DNA from: JBCCDY01 sp039030555
Lineage (GTDB): Bacteria > Bacteroidota > Bacteroidia > Cytophagales > Cyclobacteriaceae
Assembly: GCA_039030555.1 (NCBI GenBank)
Contig: JBCCDY010000007.1
Location: forward strand, 1-64,000
Length of the DNA stretch: 64,000 nt
Direction of reading: 5' to 3'
The notes beneath the pieces are model-generated. The model did not search any database and was not told the origin of the DNA. It saw nothing but the letters and a program-made list of their open reading frames with translations. Below, in pieces: positions 25,932 through 34,737 of the stretch; within the stretch, counting starts at the first letter, position 1, and the number at the start of each line of letters is the position of its first letter. The position numbers and the translations under genes are program-made.

Positions 25932-26705
25932 TTATTTCCCTTCAAATGAAGGCTTTCGTTTTTCGACGAAGGCTTTCATTCCTTCTTTTTGATCTTGAGA
26001 TGAGAAAAGCATATAGAAGTTTTTTCGTTCGTACTCAAGGCTATCATTTAATCCAACTTCAAAAGACTTATTAACAGCATCTTTTGCCATTTGTACTGCT
26101 AGTGGTGACATTTCTGCAATTTCAGTTGCTAGTTTTATAGCCTCAGCAAGATACATCTCAACAGGAACGACTTTATTGACAAGTCCCATTTTTTCTGCAC
26201 TTTCGGCAGAAATGAATTTTCCAGTCAAAACAAGCTCCATAGCTTTTGCTTTACCTAAAGCTTTGGTAAGTCTTTGTGTCCCACCCGCTCCTGGTATTAC
26301 TCCAATCTTAATTTCGGGTTGTCCGAATTTTGCAGTTTCGGAGGCGATGATCATATCGCAAGTCATGGCAAGTTCACAACCGCCACCTAAAGCAAAACCA
26401 GAAACAGCGGCAATTATTGGTTTTTTGGTTTTTTTAATTTGATCCCATGTTGAAAATTGGTCAATTTTCAGCATATCGATTGCAGTAGCATCAGCCATTT
26501 GTTTAATATCAGCACCTGCAGCAAAAGCCCTTTCATTACCAGTAAGGATGATTATCCGCACTTCATCATTACTATCCAACTCTTTTAACGTATCTCTGAG
26601 TTCTTCCATGAGTTGGCGATTTAATGCATTTAGCTCTTTAGGTCGATTTAATTCAATGAGTGCAATATGCTTTTCGTAGGAAGGTTGAACTTTTATGAAT
26701 TCCAT
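25932..26705 (-). CDS. Enoyl-CoA hydratase/isomerase (crotonase family)
   Basis: 257 residues, the standard crotonase length. Oxyanion-hole segments AAGADIKQMAD and AVSGFALGGGCELAM, and the second catalytic region GQPEIKIGVIPGAGGTQRL with the expected glutamates. Likely hydrates enoyl-CoA in beta-oxidation; the exact substrate cannot be read from sequence. A terminator-like hairpin lies 36-75 bp upstream of its start on the same strand. Confidence 0.93.
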   Translation of the reverse strand: MEFIKVQPSYEKHIALIELNRPKELNALNRQLMEELRDTLKELDSNDEVRIIILTGNERAFAAGADIKQMADATAIDMLKIDQFSTWDQIKKTKKPIIAAVSGFALGGGCELAMTCDMIIASETAKFGQPEIKIGVIPGAGGTQRLTKALGKAKAMELVLTGKFISAESAEKMGLVNKVVPVEMYLAEAIKLATEIAEMSPLAVQMAKDAVNKSFEVGLNDSLEYERKNFYMLFSSQDQKEGMKAFVEKRKPSFEGK

Positions 26706-26740
26706 TCTTTGATAATGTTTGAATGAAAGTTATGGGAAAG

Positions 26741-26780
26741 GCTTAAAAAATAAAAGTCCCAACGAGCGTCGGGACTTTTA
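26741..26780 (-). terminator. Terminator-like hairpin upstream of the crotonase gene
   Basis: TAAAAGTCCC (26751-26760), 10-nt loop, GGGACTTTTA (26771-26780). On the minus strand it is followed by TTTTTT, so it is a convincing intrinsic terminator, yet it lies 5' of the crotonase gene and in a divergent interval. It is either a leader attenuator or the end of a small RNA. Confidence 0.65.
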
Positions 26781-27042
26781 GTGTTAAACAGGTGTATGAA
26801 TTATTGTGTTATGCGATCATATATACATCAAGAACAAAAAAGGTAACCCCTTAAGATAAAAATTTTGTTGTGCAGTGATAATAATCAGTTCATGATGGGG
26901 GTAAAAGTGCCTAAATTCAACTTTAAAGGGCATCGGGGAATTTATTTTTCTAAAAATTTGAATGCTCTATTTTATTAGGGGTTAGGACACTATATTTAAT
27001 ACATAACCTCGTTGATACAGAAACCGGGAAAAACTGAATAAA
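26781..27042. other. Gene-free divergent interval
   Basis: With the hairpin to its left this makes a 337-bp interval between the crotonase gene (minus) and the universal stress gene (plus). No convincing ORF, tRNA or known riboswitch is visible. TATATTTA (near 26991) is a weak -7 box for the stress gene. Any minus-strand transcript starting here would run into the hairpin. Confidence 0.5.
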
Positions 27043-27819
27043 ATGAGTAAAATAGATAAAATCCTTATTCCGACTGATTTTTCAAGTGCTTCACATAATG
27101 CTATCGATTATGCTTTAGCTTTTGTTGAGAATGATACATCTACAGAAATAACCTTGGTTCACTCAACGGTTGAATCAGAATCTTCTGAAGAGGTAAGTGA
27201 AAAAATGGAGGCTTTGAAGGCAAAAGTATCTGATAGCTCCAAGTCTCTTTGCGATTGCATTATAAAAACCGGAAACCTTACGGGCTCCATTGTTGAAACC
27301 CAGAAAAAGTTAGGTTCTGACTTGATTATTATGGGTACTAAAGGAAGTCAGGATAAAGATGCCAGTACTCATACGGCCGATTTAGTTTTGGAAGCTGATT
27401 GCCCTGTTTTAGTCATTCCTGATACGTTTAAGAATTTTTCAATTAAAAAAGTAGCTCTTGCACTGGGTAAAAACGAAATAGATGACTCCTTCGCCTTGGG
27501 TGTTCTTCATAGCATTGCAAGAAAGTTTGATGCTGAAATACATATTTTAACCATCGATAATTCTGATTCTGAAGCAGAGTCTTCAAAAGATAAAAATGAG
27601 GATATCTTGGACTATTATTTTGAAACTCTGGATTATAAAAGTGTTCTTCCAAAGAATTCAGATATAGAAAAAGGCATTGAGGATTATGTAAATGATCATA
27701 ATATCGATTTGTTAGCTATCCTTCCAAGGAATCACGCTAAAAAGAGTACGCCATCAGAGGGTCGCTTGACAAAACTTTTGACCTTGCATTCGCAGATTCC
27801 TCTGCTGACTATCGATTAA
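27043..27819 (+). CDS. Universal stress protein, tandem UspA domains
   Basis: 258 residues with two Usp domains. The first (about 3-132) starts DKILIPTDFSSASHNAIDYAL and contains IIMGTKGSQ near its end; the second (about 140-258) starts KKVALALGKNEIDDS and is more divergent, ending with a weak nucleotide-loop segment. Probably a soluble stress-response protein. Converges on the uridine phosphorylase gene with a 4-bp overlap of the two stop codons. Confidence 0.88.
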   Translation: MSKIDKILIPTDFSSASHNAIDYALAFVENDTSTEITLVHSTVESESSEEVSEKMEALKAKVSDSSKSLCDCIIKTGNLTGSIVETQKKLGSDLIIMGTKGSQDKDASTHTADLVLEADCPVLVIPDTFKNFSIKKVALALGKNEIDDSFALGVLHSIARKFDAEIHILTIDNSDSEAESSKDKNEDILDYYFETLDYKSVLPKNSDIEKGIEDYVNDHNIDLLAILPRNHAKKSTPSEGRLTKLLTLHSQIPLLTID

Positions 27820-28673
27820 ATTCTTTCTAAAACTTTTTTGATCAGTGATTCGATCACTTTTGCTGGTTTTTTAGAAAATCGATTCCTGACTCTGTTGGCA
27901 ATAATAGCGTTCAGGCTGAGGACTTCATGTCCAAGCAGGTTGCCTAAAGCATAATATCCAGCTGTTTCCATTTCAAAATTGGTAAGCCAAAAATCATCTT
28001 CATGAAAGTAGCCCAACTTATCTATTAAGTTTTGATGCTTTGGGGTGATCCTAAGTTTTCGGCCTTGAGGTACATAAAAGCCAGGTGCTGTAAGCGTGTT
28101 TCCTTCTATCATATCGAAGGCTACCCTTTTTTTCAGGTTTTCGGATCCTTTAACAATATAGGGAGTGAAATCAAAACCAAGCTGTTCTTGTAATTTCTTT
28201 CCGATGTTTGATTCAAATTCATTTTGAGGCAGATCGAAAAAATTCATTAACCCATCGAGACCAACAGCATAATTCGATACCAAATGACTACCTAATCGAA
28301 TATCAGATTGGATGCTTGCAGATGTTCCAATTCTAATAATTTCCAGTTTTTTTTTATTGGGATTTATGGTTCTCGATTTGAGATCAATATTAGCCAAAAC
28401 ATCTAATTCGGTGAGCACTACTTCAATGTTATCAGTGCCCATACCTGTACTCATTACCGTGATGCGCTTGCCTTTGTAATTGCCAATATGGGTAATGAAT
28501 TCCCTTTTATTCATTTCAAAGTCAACATCATCGAAAAACTGGCTAACGGTATAAACCCTACCCGGGTCACCTACCGTAATAATGGTCTCAGATAAGTGTT
28601 CAGGCTTAAGATTTAAATGATAAACGCTTTGGTCATCATTGAGTATGAGGTCAGTTTCCGAGATTTCACTCAT
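27816..28673 (-). CDS. Nucleoside phosphorylase (uridine phosphorylase type)
   Basis: Phosphorolysis of nucleosides for salvage. 285 residues: TVGDPGRVYTVS (phosphate-binding Gly-Asp-Pro-x-Arg), MSTGMGTDNIEVVLTEL, RIGTSASIQ and the active-site FEMETAGYYALGNLLGH. The Bacteroidota family is usually called uridine phosphorylase, but purine specificity cannot be excluded. Its start overlaps the trhO stop by 4 bp. Confidence 0.88.
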   Translation of the reverse strand: MSEISETDLILNDDQSVYHLNLKPEHLSETIITVGDPGRVYTVSQFFDDVDFEMNKREFITHIGNYKGKRITVMSTGMGTDNIEVVLTELDVLANIDLKSRTINPNKKKLEIIRIGTSASIQSDIRLGSHLVSNYAVGLDGLMNFFDLPQNEFESNIGKKLQEQLGFDFTPYIVKGSENLKKRVAFDMIEGNTLTAPGFYVPQGRKLRITPKHQNLIDKLGYFHEDDFWLTNFEMETAGYYALGNLLGHEVLSLNAIIANRVRNRFSKKPAKVIESLIKKVLERI

Positions 28674-29644
28674 TGTTTCTCTAGCTCCTTAGATTTGGAT
28701 TTGTTTCTATATAATCCCCGATAAGGGTCGTATCCATTCAGTTTTGAGGTATAGTACCCGGTTCCATCATAAGGTCTTTTGTGCTCGTTGTGCTGGCATT
28801 CTTCAGAGCAGGCACCATCCAGATCATGACCGCACTGTTCACAAATCGGAACATGACGATTGCATGTTTCATTAGCACAGTTGACCATTCTATCAGATTC
28901 AACCCCACAGACATAGCATTTCGAAATGACTTTGGGGTTAACCTTGTTTACATCAATGGCGACACGATTGTCGAAAACATAACATTTTCCCTCGAAATCT
29001 TCCCCACCTTCTTCTATTCCATACTTAATAATACCGCCATGCAATTGATAAACATTTTCAAACCCTTGCTCCAAGAGGTAGGCACTTGCTTTTTCACACT
29101 TTATACCCCCTGTGCAGTACGTGATGACTTTCTTACTCTTAATATCCTCTAACTCTTTAACTTTCTCCGGAAAATCTCTGAAGTTCTCCATATCGAGCGT
29201 TCTGGCATTTTTGAATTTACCCAGTTCGTGCTCATAATTAGATCGGACATCGAGAACAACCACATCCTCCTGATCTTTCAGTTCTTTAAAACGTTCTGGC
29301 GAAAGATGAACTCCTGTCTTGTCTTTTGGGTGTATATGCTGCAGGCTTGAATGAACGATTTCAGGCTTAACACGAACATGTAATTTTTGGAAGGCATGAC
29401 CTCCATGAACTTCTACCTTAAAATCGATTTCCTTGAACCTGTCATCATTTTTCAGAGCATTCATGTACTTTTTACAGCTGGATTTCGGACCGGAAACAGT
29501 TCCATTAATGCCTTCTTCTGCTATTATTATTCTTCCTAGAATATCGTTTTCTATACAGTAGAGATGATGTTTTTCCCTAAATTCCTCAAGGTCATCAATA
29601 TGCGTATAGCAATAGAATAAGAGAATTTGATATTGATCTTTCAT
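28670..29644 (-). CDS. trhO: tRNA uridine(34) hydroxylase / rhodanese-family protein TrhO
   Basis: 324 residues from ATG 29644 (a GTG at 29662 would add six residues). N-terminal acylphosphatase-like domain with IIAEEGINGTVSGP, a central rhodanese domain (about 125-225) with active-site VITYCTGGIKCEKASAYL, and a Cys-rich C-terminus (CYVCG, CEQCGHD, CSEEC). In E. coli and Bacillus this family hydroxylates U34 of tRNA using prephenate- or oxygen-dependent routes. It is coupled to the uridine phosphorylase gene. Confidence 0.9.
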   Translation of the reverse strand: MKDQYQILLFYCYTHIDDLEEFREKHHLYCIENDILGRIIIAEEGINGTVSGPKSSCKKYMNALKNDDRFKEIDFKVEVHGGHAFQKLHVRVKPEIVHSSLQHIHPKDKTGVHLSPERFKELKDQEDVVVLDVRSNYEHELGKFKNARTLDMENFRDFPEKVKELEDIKSKKVITYCTGGIKCEKASAYLLEQGFENVYQLHGGIIKYGIEEGGEDFEGKCYVFDNRVAIDVNKVNPKVISKCYVCGVESDRMVNCANETCNRHVPICEQCGHDLDGACSEECQHNEHKRPYDGTGYYTSKLNGYDPYRGLYRNKSKSKELEKQ

Positions 29645-29693
29645 AAACTTGCCTTGTTTCACTCAAGGTGTTTGAGTTATTAATATAACTTAA

Positions 29694-29708
29694 CCTGAAT
29701 AATTCAGG
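29694..29708. promoter_or_regulatory. Palindrome upstream of trhO
   Basis: CCTGAAT-A-ATTCAGG is a perfect 7-bp-arm palindrome with one central base, 50 bp before the trhO start. It could be an operator; no matching regulator is nearby. Confidence 0.3.
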
Positions 29709-29745
29709 AAGTCATTATGGAGAAACTTAATTACTTGGTCTAAAA

Positions 29746-29840
29746 AGAAATTGATTTAATAGGAGTAAGTAAATATAGCCTGAATTTGAGTGTTCCTAGT
29801 TTAAGTTTAGCGCTCTTAAAATCAATAAAAATCAATTTCT
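29746..29840. repeat. 12-bp inverted repeat pair
   Basis: AGAAATTGATTT (29746-29757) and AAATCAATTTCT (29829-29840) are perfect inverted copies 71 bp apart within the 240-bp interval between the acetyltransferase and trhO genes. No transposase or ORF lies between them. Confidence 0.35.
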
Positions 29841-29885
29841 ACGTGCCAAGAAGATAGATGCTCTTACGAACGTTATCATTTAAAT

Positions 29886-30521
29886 TTACTTGATTGCCTT
29901 AGCGGGATTACCAAAAATTGTTGCTCCTTTAGTTACATTATCTACAACTACAGAACCGGCTCCTATTCGGGCATTGTCTTCCACTTTAATTCCACTTACA
30001 ATGGTGACACCACTACCGATAAATACATTATTACCGATCTCAGCTTCTGAGTTAATATTACTGCCGGTACCTATGTGAGTAAATTTCCCAATCTTAACGT
30101 CATAATCAATGCTCGCATTAGTATTGATGACGCAGTGCTCACTGAGAACAGACCCAGCTCCGATAGATGTGTTTGCTCCAACGAAGGTGCCGTAGGATAT
30201 AGAAGCCAGTTCAGAAATCTGAGCTGCATTGTGAACTACAGTTACAGGCATTACTTTTCTTTTTTTCTTCAGCATTTCTACTAAAGTTTTTTTCAGCCTC
30301 ATATCATCAACTGCTACGAATGCATCGCACTTTTTGCCGATGTATTTGAGAAAACCGTCGTCGTCTGTATTCCCTAGAATACTGACCTCTCCTATGGTTT
30401 TGTTATGAAGCTCTTTATCGTCGTCCAGAAACGCATATATTTCAATACCATTACTTTTTAGCACATCATAGACAGCTTTCCCAAAGCTTCCAGCTCCAAA
30501 TATCATCACCGGGTTAATCAT
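29886..30521 (-). CDS. NeuD/PglD-type sugar acyltransferase
   Basis: 211 residues. An N-terminal Rossmann-like domain (VMIFGAGSFGKAVYDVL) is followed by left-handed beta-helix hexapeptide repeats (SYGTFVGANTSIGAGSVLSE and on to NARIGAGSVVVDNV). Such enzymes N- or O-acetylate nucleotide sugars for surface glycans. ATG 30521 directly precedes the domain; an in-frame TTG at 30572 would add 17 residues that do not match the family. Probably involved in glycan modification with neighbouring envelope genes, though no glycosyl cluster is present. Confidence 0.87.
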   Translation of the reverse strand: MINPVMIFGAGSFGKAVYDVLKSNGIEIYAFLDDDKELHNKTIGEVSILGNTDDDGFLKYIGKKCDAFVAVDDMRLKKTLVEMLKKKRKVMPVTVVHNAAQISELASISYGTFVGANTSIGAGSVLSEHCVINTNASIDYDVKIGKFTHIGTGSNINSEAEIGNNVFIGSGVTIVSGIKVEDNARIGAGSVVVDNVTKGATIFGNPAKAIK

Positions 30522-30541
30522 AGCTTTTAGTTTTAAGGCTG

Positions 30542-30572
30542 CAAAATTACGCTTATTGATTGAGACCAGCAA
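30542..30572 (-). promoter_or_regulatory. Promoter of the acetyltransferase gene
   Basis: On the minus strand TTG (30572-30570), 20 bp, TAATTTTG (30549-30542). The spacing and -7 box fit the Bacteroidota consensus; the start site would be about 15 nt before ATG 30521. This also supports the shorter start. Confidence 0.55.
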
Positions 30573-30606
30573 TCCAAGTCAAACTTGATCATCCTTCCAG
30601 AGATTT

Positions 30607-31887
30607 TCATTTGACTATAATGGTCTTTTCAAATCTTTCCATTTTACTACGGAACCAACTGCTGGATAGAATTAGAGTAAGTAAGAAAGGACTAAAAGCC
30701 ACTTTATATCGTGATAAAGACCCGAGATTGGGCGTGGAGATACTCAATAGAATACAGCTTGCAAAGATGTAAATAAGCGCTGAAAGGGTAATTAAGTTCA
30801 TATACGTTAACTCTATTTTCTTTACTTTAAGAATGGAAGTTAAAAGTAGAAATAATAAAACCACATTTTCTAAAGAAGCCATAATAGCGGTATAGGAATA
30901 AACTTCCCAGGGAAATGGTCTAAAGAGACCGGAGATAAGTGCCTTTGGTGAATTGGCAATCAGGCTCATGACCGTTGGTTCAAGATCATGAAATACAATT
31001 ATGCCTTCAGCAGTATTATTTAAGCTTAAAGTAAGATTATGGTTCCTAACCAGAACGTCAAGAAATGAATGAAAAGAAAGATTTGGATGTAGAAATGTGC
31101 CTCCAAAGAGAAAAATGAGCGTAAGTATCAACCACAATGGGGTTAAAAACTTTTGTTTCAGTAAGTTGAACCTTACCAGTAGTACGACAAAACAAGAAGG
31201 AAAAACAAAAGCCACGAGGAGACCTAAGATATAATACTTAAGAAAGAATAGCATGAGTACGCTCAGTAAAAAGGTAAAGGCGGTGATTATTTCAATTCGC
31301 TTTTTTCGATAGAGATTTAAGAACGAATAAGTCAGCCCAAATATGGATATCATCATAAGAGATTCTTTCAGTAAGCCTGAAGTCCAGAATAAGGTTGAAG
31401 GATATAGTAAGATTGCAAAGAAAACAGGCAAAACCAGATTTACTTTTACTTTTTGAAGTTCAAAAAGCAATGCTAGAGAACACCAAAAACCTAGACATGC
31501 CACAAAAGCTGAACTGATCCAATAGCTGGAATTTGTAAACAAATAAATGAAGGAGAGTACTTTTGAGAAAAATAAAGCTCTTGGTTCATTAGAGCTATAG
31601 ATGAGGTGTTCTTCTAATAAAGGGATTGACGCTGTATTAAAATAAATGTCAAAAAAATGGTTGGGATAGGCTTTTAGGTAAGAGCTAAAATTATGGGCAT
31701 CCTGATGGAAACTTAGTGTATCCCCACCTTCATAGTAGAATATATAGACCAGGCCCAAAGAAATACTGAAAACAATCTTCAGTATAAAAACGGTCCAAAG
31801 TACGTTTTCTTTGAATATCGTTTGCCTTTGAATGATATACCTTGTAAACGATAAAGCAGCGAGTATGATAATAAATTGAAAGATCAT
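30607..31887 (-). CDS. Polytopic membrane protein, possible glycan polymerase/GT-C enzyme
   Basis: 426 residues with about 10-11 hydrophobic segments. The central YPSTLFWTSGLLKESLMM segment resembles a motif seen in Bacteroidota membrane glycosyltransferase- or O-antigen-polymerase-like proteins. I cannot assign a specific reaction. It overlaps the DUF2851 gene start by 4 bp and lies 85 bp before the acetyltransferase start. Confidence 0.6.
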   Translation of the reverse strand: MIFQFIIILAALSFTRYIIQRQTIFKENVLWTVFILKIVFSISLGLVYIFYYEGGDTLSFHQDAHNFSSYLKAYPNHFFDIYFNTASIPLLEEHLIYSSNEPRALFFSKVLSFIYLFTNSSYWISSAFVACLGFWCSLALLFELQKVKVNLVLPVFFAILLYPSTLFWTSGLLKESLMMISIFGLTYSFLNLYRKKRIEIITAFTFLLSVLMLFFLKYYILGLLVAFVFPSCFVVLLVRFNLLKQKFLTPLWLILTLIFLFGGTFLHPNLSFHSFLDVLVRNHNLTLSLNNTAEGIIVFHDLEPTVMSLIANSPKALISGLFRPFPWEVYSYTAIMASLENVVLLFLLLTSILKVKKIELTYMNLITLSALIYIFASCILLSISTPNLGSLSRYKVAFSPFLLTLILSSSWFRSKMERFEKTIIVK

Positions 31888-33140
31888 AACTGCCTAATGA
31901 TTCCACTTCCTATCGTACACGAAAGGCACTTTTTTCTTAAGCAGAACTCGTTATATAATTCAATTAAAGATTGGCTTTCGGAGGCACTTTTAGGCTTTAC
32001 TCCTAACTTTTTCCATTTTTTGATTATTACGTTATGCTCTGAGGTAATACTTTCAAGCAGCATAACAGCCTCCTCTTTGTAAGACTCATTATCGTAATAA
32101 AGGCCATAAGAGAAAATGAGAGGAGCCAGAGTATTAATTTTTAGATTCCTTTGACTTTCTATACCTAATTTCCCTGAAGCCGATTCTGATTTTTTACCGA
32201 ATTTAAAATGTGAATGCCAATAGTCAGAAGCCTGAATTTCGAGCAGATTACTAGAACTATTATAATTCAATAGAGAAGAAAAAAGATTGTCATTAAAGCT
32301 TAAAAGAGCCGAAAACTGAGCTAATCTAACTGTAGGAAAATTGTGCGGTCTTAATCTTAAAAACTTCCATTCCACAGCTCCTATTGCAACTTTTAAATCG
32401 TATTTCTTTTGAAGGTAAAGAAACTCACTCCTTAATTTCTCCTTATATGCATCTTCTTTCTCAGTGATTTCTAATAACCCCGACATTCCAAAAAAGAGTG
32501 CTTCGAGCTGAAAGATATTCTGACCTATTTTACGCACTATTTTATAAGGAATACGCTCACACAGCGTACTGAAAGCGTCACTATTTATTTTGAAGCCGAA
32601 GCTCCTTCCAAGTATTTCGAAAGTTGTTTGCTCCCAATCGCCCTTTCGTTCTTTGAGCAGGTTTATGATATCATTACTTTTTCTCTCAAGTCTTTGTGCC
32701 AGAGTTTTACCTTGCATACCAGCGATTACGATGGGATCTATGGAACCAATTTGCGATGAGCATAAAATTTCATTGGAAGGTGAAATGAAGTTTTCGTATC
32801 GATTGAGTAAACTCAGACTTACATGATCTTGCAGTTCAAGGGTTGCAATTCCAGTTTCGATCTCTTGGGAATTCCAGATTACATGAAGAATTACGTTTTT
32901 ATAGGCACCATCTTCATGATGTTTATGATTATACCAGTCTTTTTCATTGATGTGAATTTCTACGTGCCCATGCCATTTTAATCCGTCTAGTATAATTTCT
33001 GCATTCAGAAAGTCCGGTCCGGAGTTTCTATTCAATGTACCTACGGAGATAATATTTATGGGATCTCCATTTTGAGTTAAGAGCTCTTTTTTATTGAAGA
33101 GTTGAAACTGCCAGATGTAGTGAAGGAACTCTTCACTCAT
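31884..33140 (-). CDS. DUF2851 family protein
   Basis: 418 residues, soluble, with the family's characteristic N-terminus: EEFLHYIWQF, NRNSGPDFLNAEI, WHGHVEIH and a conserved His/Asp cluster (KDWYNHKHHEDGAY, then VILHVIW). The C-terminus has four cysteines (CLRKKCLSCTIG). The Asp/Glu/His pattern could suggest a nuclease-like fold, but function is unknown. Widespread in Bacteroidota. Confidence 0.85.
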   Translation of the reverse strand: MSEEFLHYIWQFQLFNKKELLTQNGDPINIISVGTLNRNSGPDFLNAEIILDGLKWHGHVEIHINEKDWYNHKHHEDGAYKNVILHVIWNSQEIETGIATLELQDHVSLSLLNRYENFISPSNEILCSSQIGSIDPIVIAGMQGKTLAQRLERKSNDIINLLKERKGDWEQTTFEILGRSFGFKINSDAFSTLCERIPYKIVRKIGQNIFQLEALFFGMSGLLEITEKEDAYKEKLRSEFLYLQKKYDLKVAIGAVEWKFLRLRPHNFPTVRLAQFSALLSFNDNLFSSLLNYNSSSNLLEIQASDYWHSHFKFGKKSESASGKLGIESQRNLKINTLAPLIFSYGLYYDNESYKEEAVMLLESITSEHNVIIKKWKKLGVKPKSASESQSLIELYNEFCLRKKCLSCTIGSGIIRQL

Positions 33141-33220
33141 TTTTCAAGGTTTAGCGATATCACATTTACCAGATTGATCAAGGAATATACTGAATTGACC
33201 AATCCTGCTTAACAACTATG

Positions 33221-34036
33221 TCACATATAATTTTCAAGAAGTGCCTTCATAGACCTCTGCACGTTTGCTGCAGCTTTTTTTGCAGAAGCTCCAAAGTTCT
33301 TATCGTCAGAAGCATAAATAATGGATCTGGAGGAATTAACGAGTAGTCCGCAATGATCATTAAAGCCTATTCTGGAAATACTATCTAAATCCCCTCCTTG
33401 TGCACCTATACCTGGAACCAAGAGAAAGTGATTAGGAATCGTTTTTCTAACTAATTGAAATTTATCAGGCTTGGTGGCTCCAATTACAAACATCAGTTGA
33501 TCATCGGTTCCCCATGATGAAGCTTTTGATAGAACTTCTTCGAAGAGCGCTATTCCTGATTCTAGATTTAATTCTTCAAAATCAGTGCTACTTTCGTTCG
33601 AGGTCAAGCCTAATATAATACTCCACTTGCCTTCATATTGTAAAAACGGATCCACAGAATCGCGCCCCATATAGGGAGCAATGGTCACTGAGTCAAAATT
33701 CATTCTTTCGAAAAAAGCCTCAGCATATTTTTTTGCGGTATTCCCTATATCTCCTCGCTTCGCATCAGCAATAGTGAACAATTCATCAGGAATATACTCA
33801 ATGGTTTTTTGTAAACTTTCCCAGCCAGAAGCTCCTAAAGATTCATAAAATGCAAGGTTAGGCTTGTAACCTACACAATGATCAATAGTAGCATCAATAA
33901 TTTGTTTATTGAATTCGAAAACCGGGTCGTTTTCCTTAAGAAGGTGCTTTGGGATTTTTGATAGATCTGTATCAAGTCCAACGCATAAGTAGCTGCTCTT
34001 TTCCTTAATATGATGGAAAAGTTCCTTTCTAGTCAT
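33221..34036 (-). CDS. pyrF: Orotidine-5'-phosphate decarboxylase (type 2)
   Basis: Last step of UMP synthesis. 271 residues; the longer type-2 family signature IADAKRGDIGNTAKKYAEAFF is split by the conserved Asp-Lys-Asp chemistry (ADAKRGDIG, about 90-98). CVGLDTDL at the N-terminus and LLVPGIGAQGGD near 215-226 bind the phosphate. Followed downstream by the DUF2851 gene after 80 bp. pyrD lies 3.2 kb away on the same strand. Confidence 0.94.
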   Translation of the reverse strand: MTRKELFHHIKEKSSYLCVGLDTDLSKIPKHLLKENDPVFEFNKQIIDATIDHCVGYKPNLAFYESLGASGWESLQKTIEYIPDELFTIADAKRGDIGNTAKKYAEAFFERMNFDSVTIAPYMGRDSVDPFLQYEGKWSIILGLTSNESSTDFEELNLESGIALFEEVLSKASSWGTDDQLMFVIGATKPDKFQLVRKTIPNHFLLVPGIGAQGGDLDSISRIGFNDHCGLLVNSSRSIIYASDDKNFGASAKKAAANVQRSMKALLENYM

Positions 34037-34055
34037 ACGTTTAAAGTAGGTAAAT

Positions 34056-34694
34056 TTATCTAAAGTCGATTACCTCGACGCCTTCATGTTGGCTTTCATC
34101 AAAGGCAAAGTAAGACTCTTTTATTTTCAAGTCGGAAGCAAAGTTCGTTACGTCGTAAGCGTATACATTACCTGTTTTTTCAAACATCTTCCAATTGTGT
34201 AGTTCATGCGTGTCAGAATCGATTTCAAGCCTTACTTTGAAAAACTGATTGCTTTTATTTTCGGGAACAAGGTCGACTACGTGTACTTTGTCACCGTTCA
34301 CTACTTTGTCCGTTAAGTAAGTGTACTTATAACCGTTTTTATAAATGTTATAAATTTTAGAGGGGGAGATTTCCTCAGAATCAGGATCATATTCTGAAAT
34401 ATTAACCTCGTTTACATCTTCCAGGAAAGTCCACATGGTTTTACCATCGTTGATAATTTCCTGTCCACCAATGTTCAATTTATACATATCGCCCATTACG
34501 GTAATATCCCCATTAAATTCTTCGTAGATATCTTCAGTTTCATTGGTGAGGGTATAAGAAATATCGGCCTTGAAAGAAGGAATAGTCTGATACTTTTCGC
34601 TCATCTGATCCAGTATTTCTTTGGCTTTCGGATCGTATTGTGCGAATGAATCAATAGATAAAAAAATAAATAGAATTAGTATAAGGTTCTTCAT
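34056..34694 (-). CDS. LolA-like outer membrane lipoprotein carrier
   Basis: 212 residues from ATG 34694, which begins a signal peptide (KNLILILFIFLSIDSFAQ). A longer in-frame start at 34754 would lie inside ftsK and precede the signal, so I rejected it. The mature part is the LolA/LolB half-barrel type: ILDQMSEKYQTIPSFKADISY, IGGQEIINDGKTMWTF. Periplasmic, probably shuttling lipoproteins to the outer membrane. It follows ftsK, a conserved order in Bacteroidota. Confidence 0.85.
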   Translation of the reverse strand: MKNLILILFIFLSIDSFAQYDPKAKEILDQMSEKYQTIPSFKADISYTLTNETEDIYEEFNGDITVMGDMYKLNIGGQEIINDGKTMWTFLEDVNEVNISEYDPDSEEISPSKIYNIYKNGYKYTYLTDKVVNGDKVHVVDLVPENKSNQFFKVRLEIDSDTHELHNWKMFEKTGNVYAYDVTNFASDLKIKESYFAFDESQHEGVEVIDFR

Positions 34695-34737
34695 TTCTCT
34701 CGTCTTCAATATCGTGCGCAAATAGCGCCCAAATTTA

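Noticed and set aside
28781..29152. 123-codon plus-strand frame opposite trhO
   Set aside because: Antisense to the rhodanese active-site region; no independent evidence.
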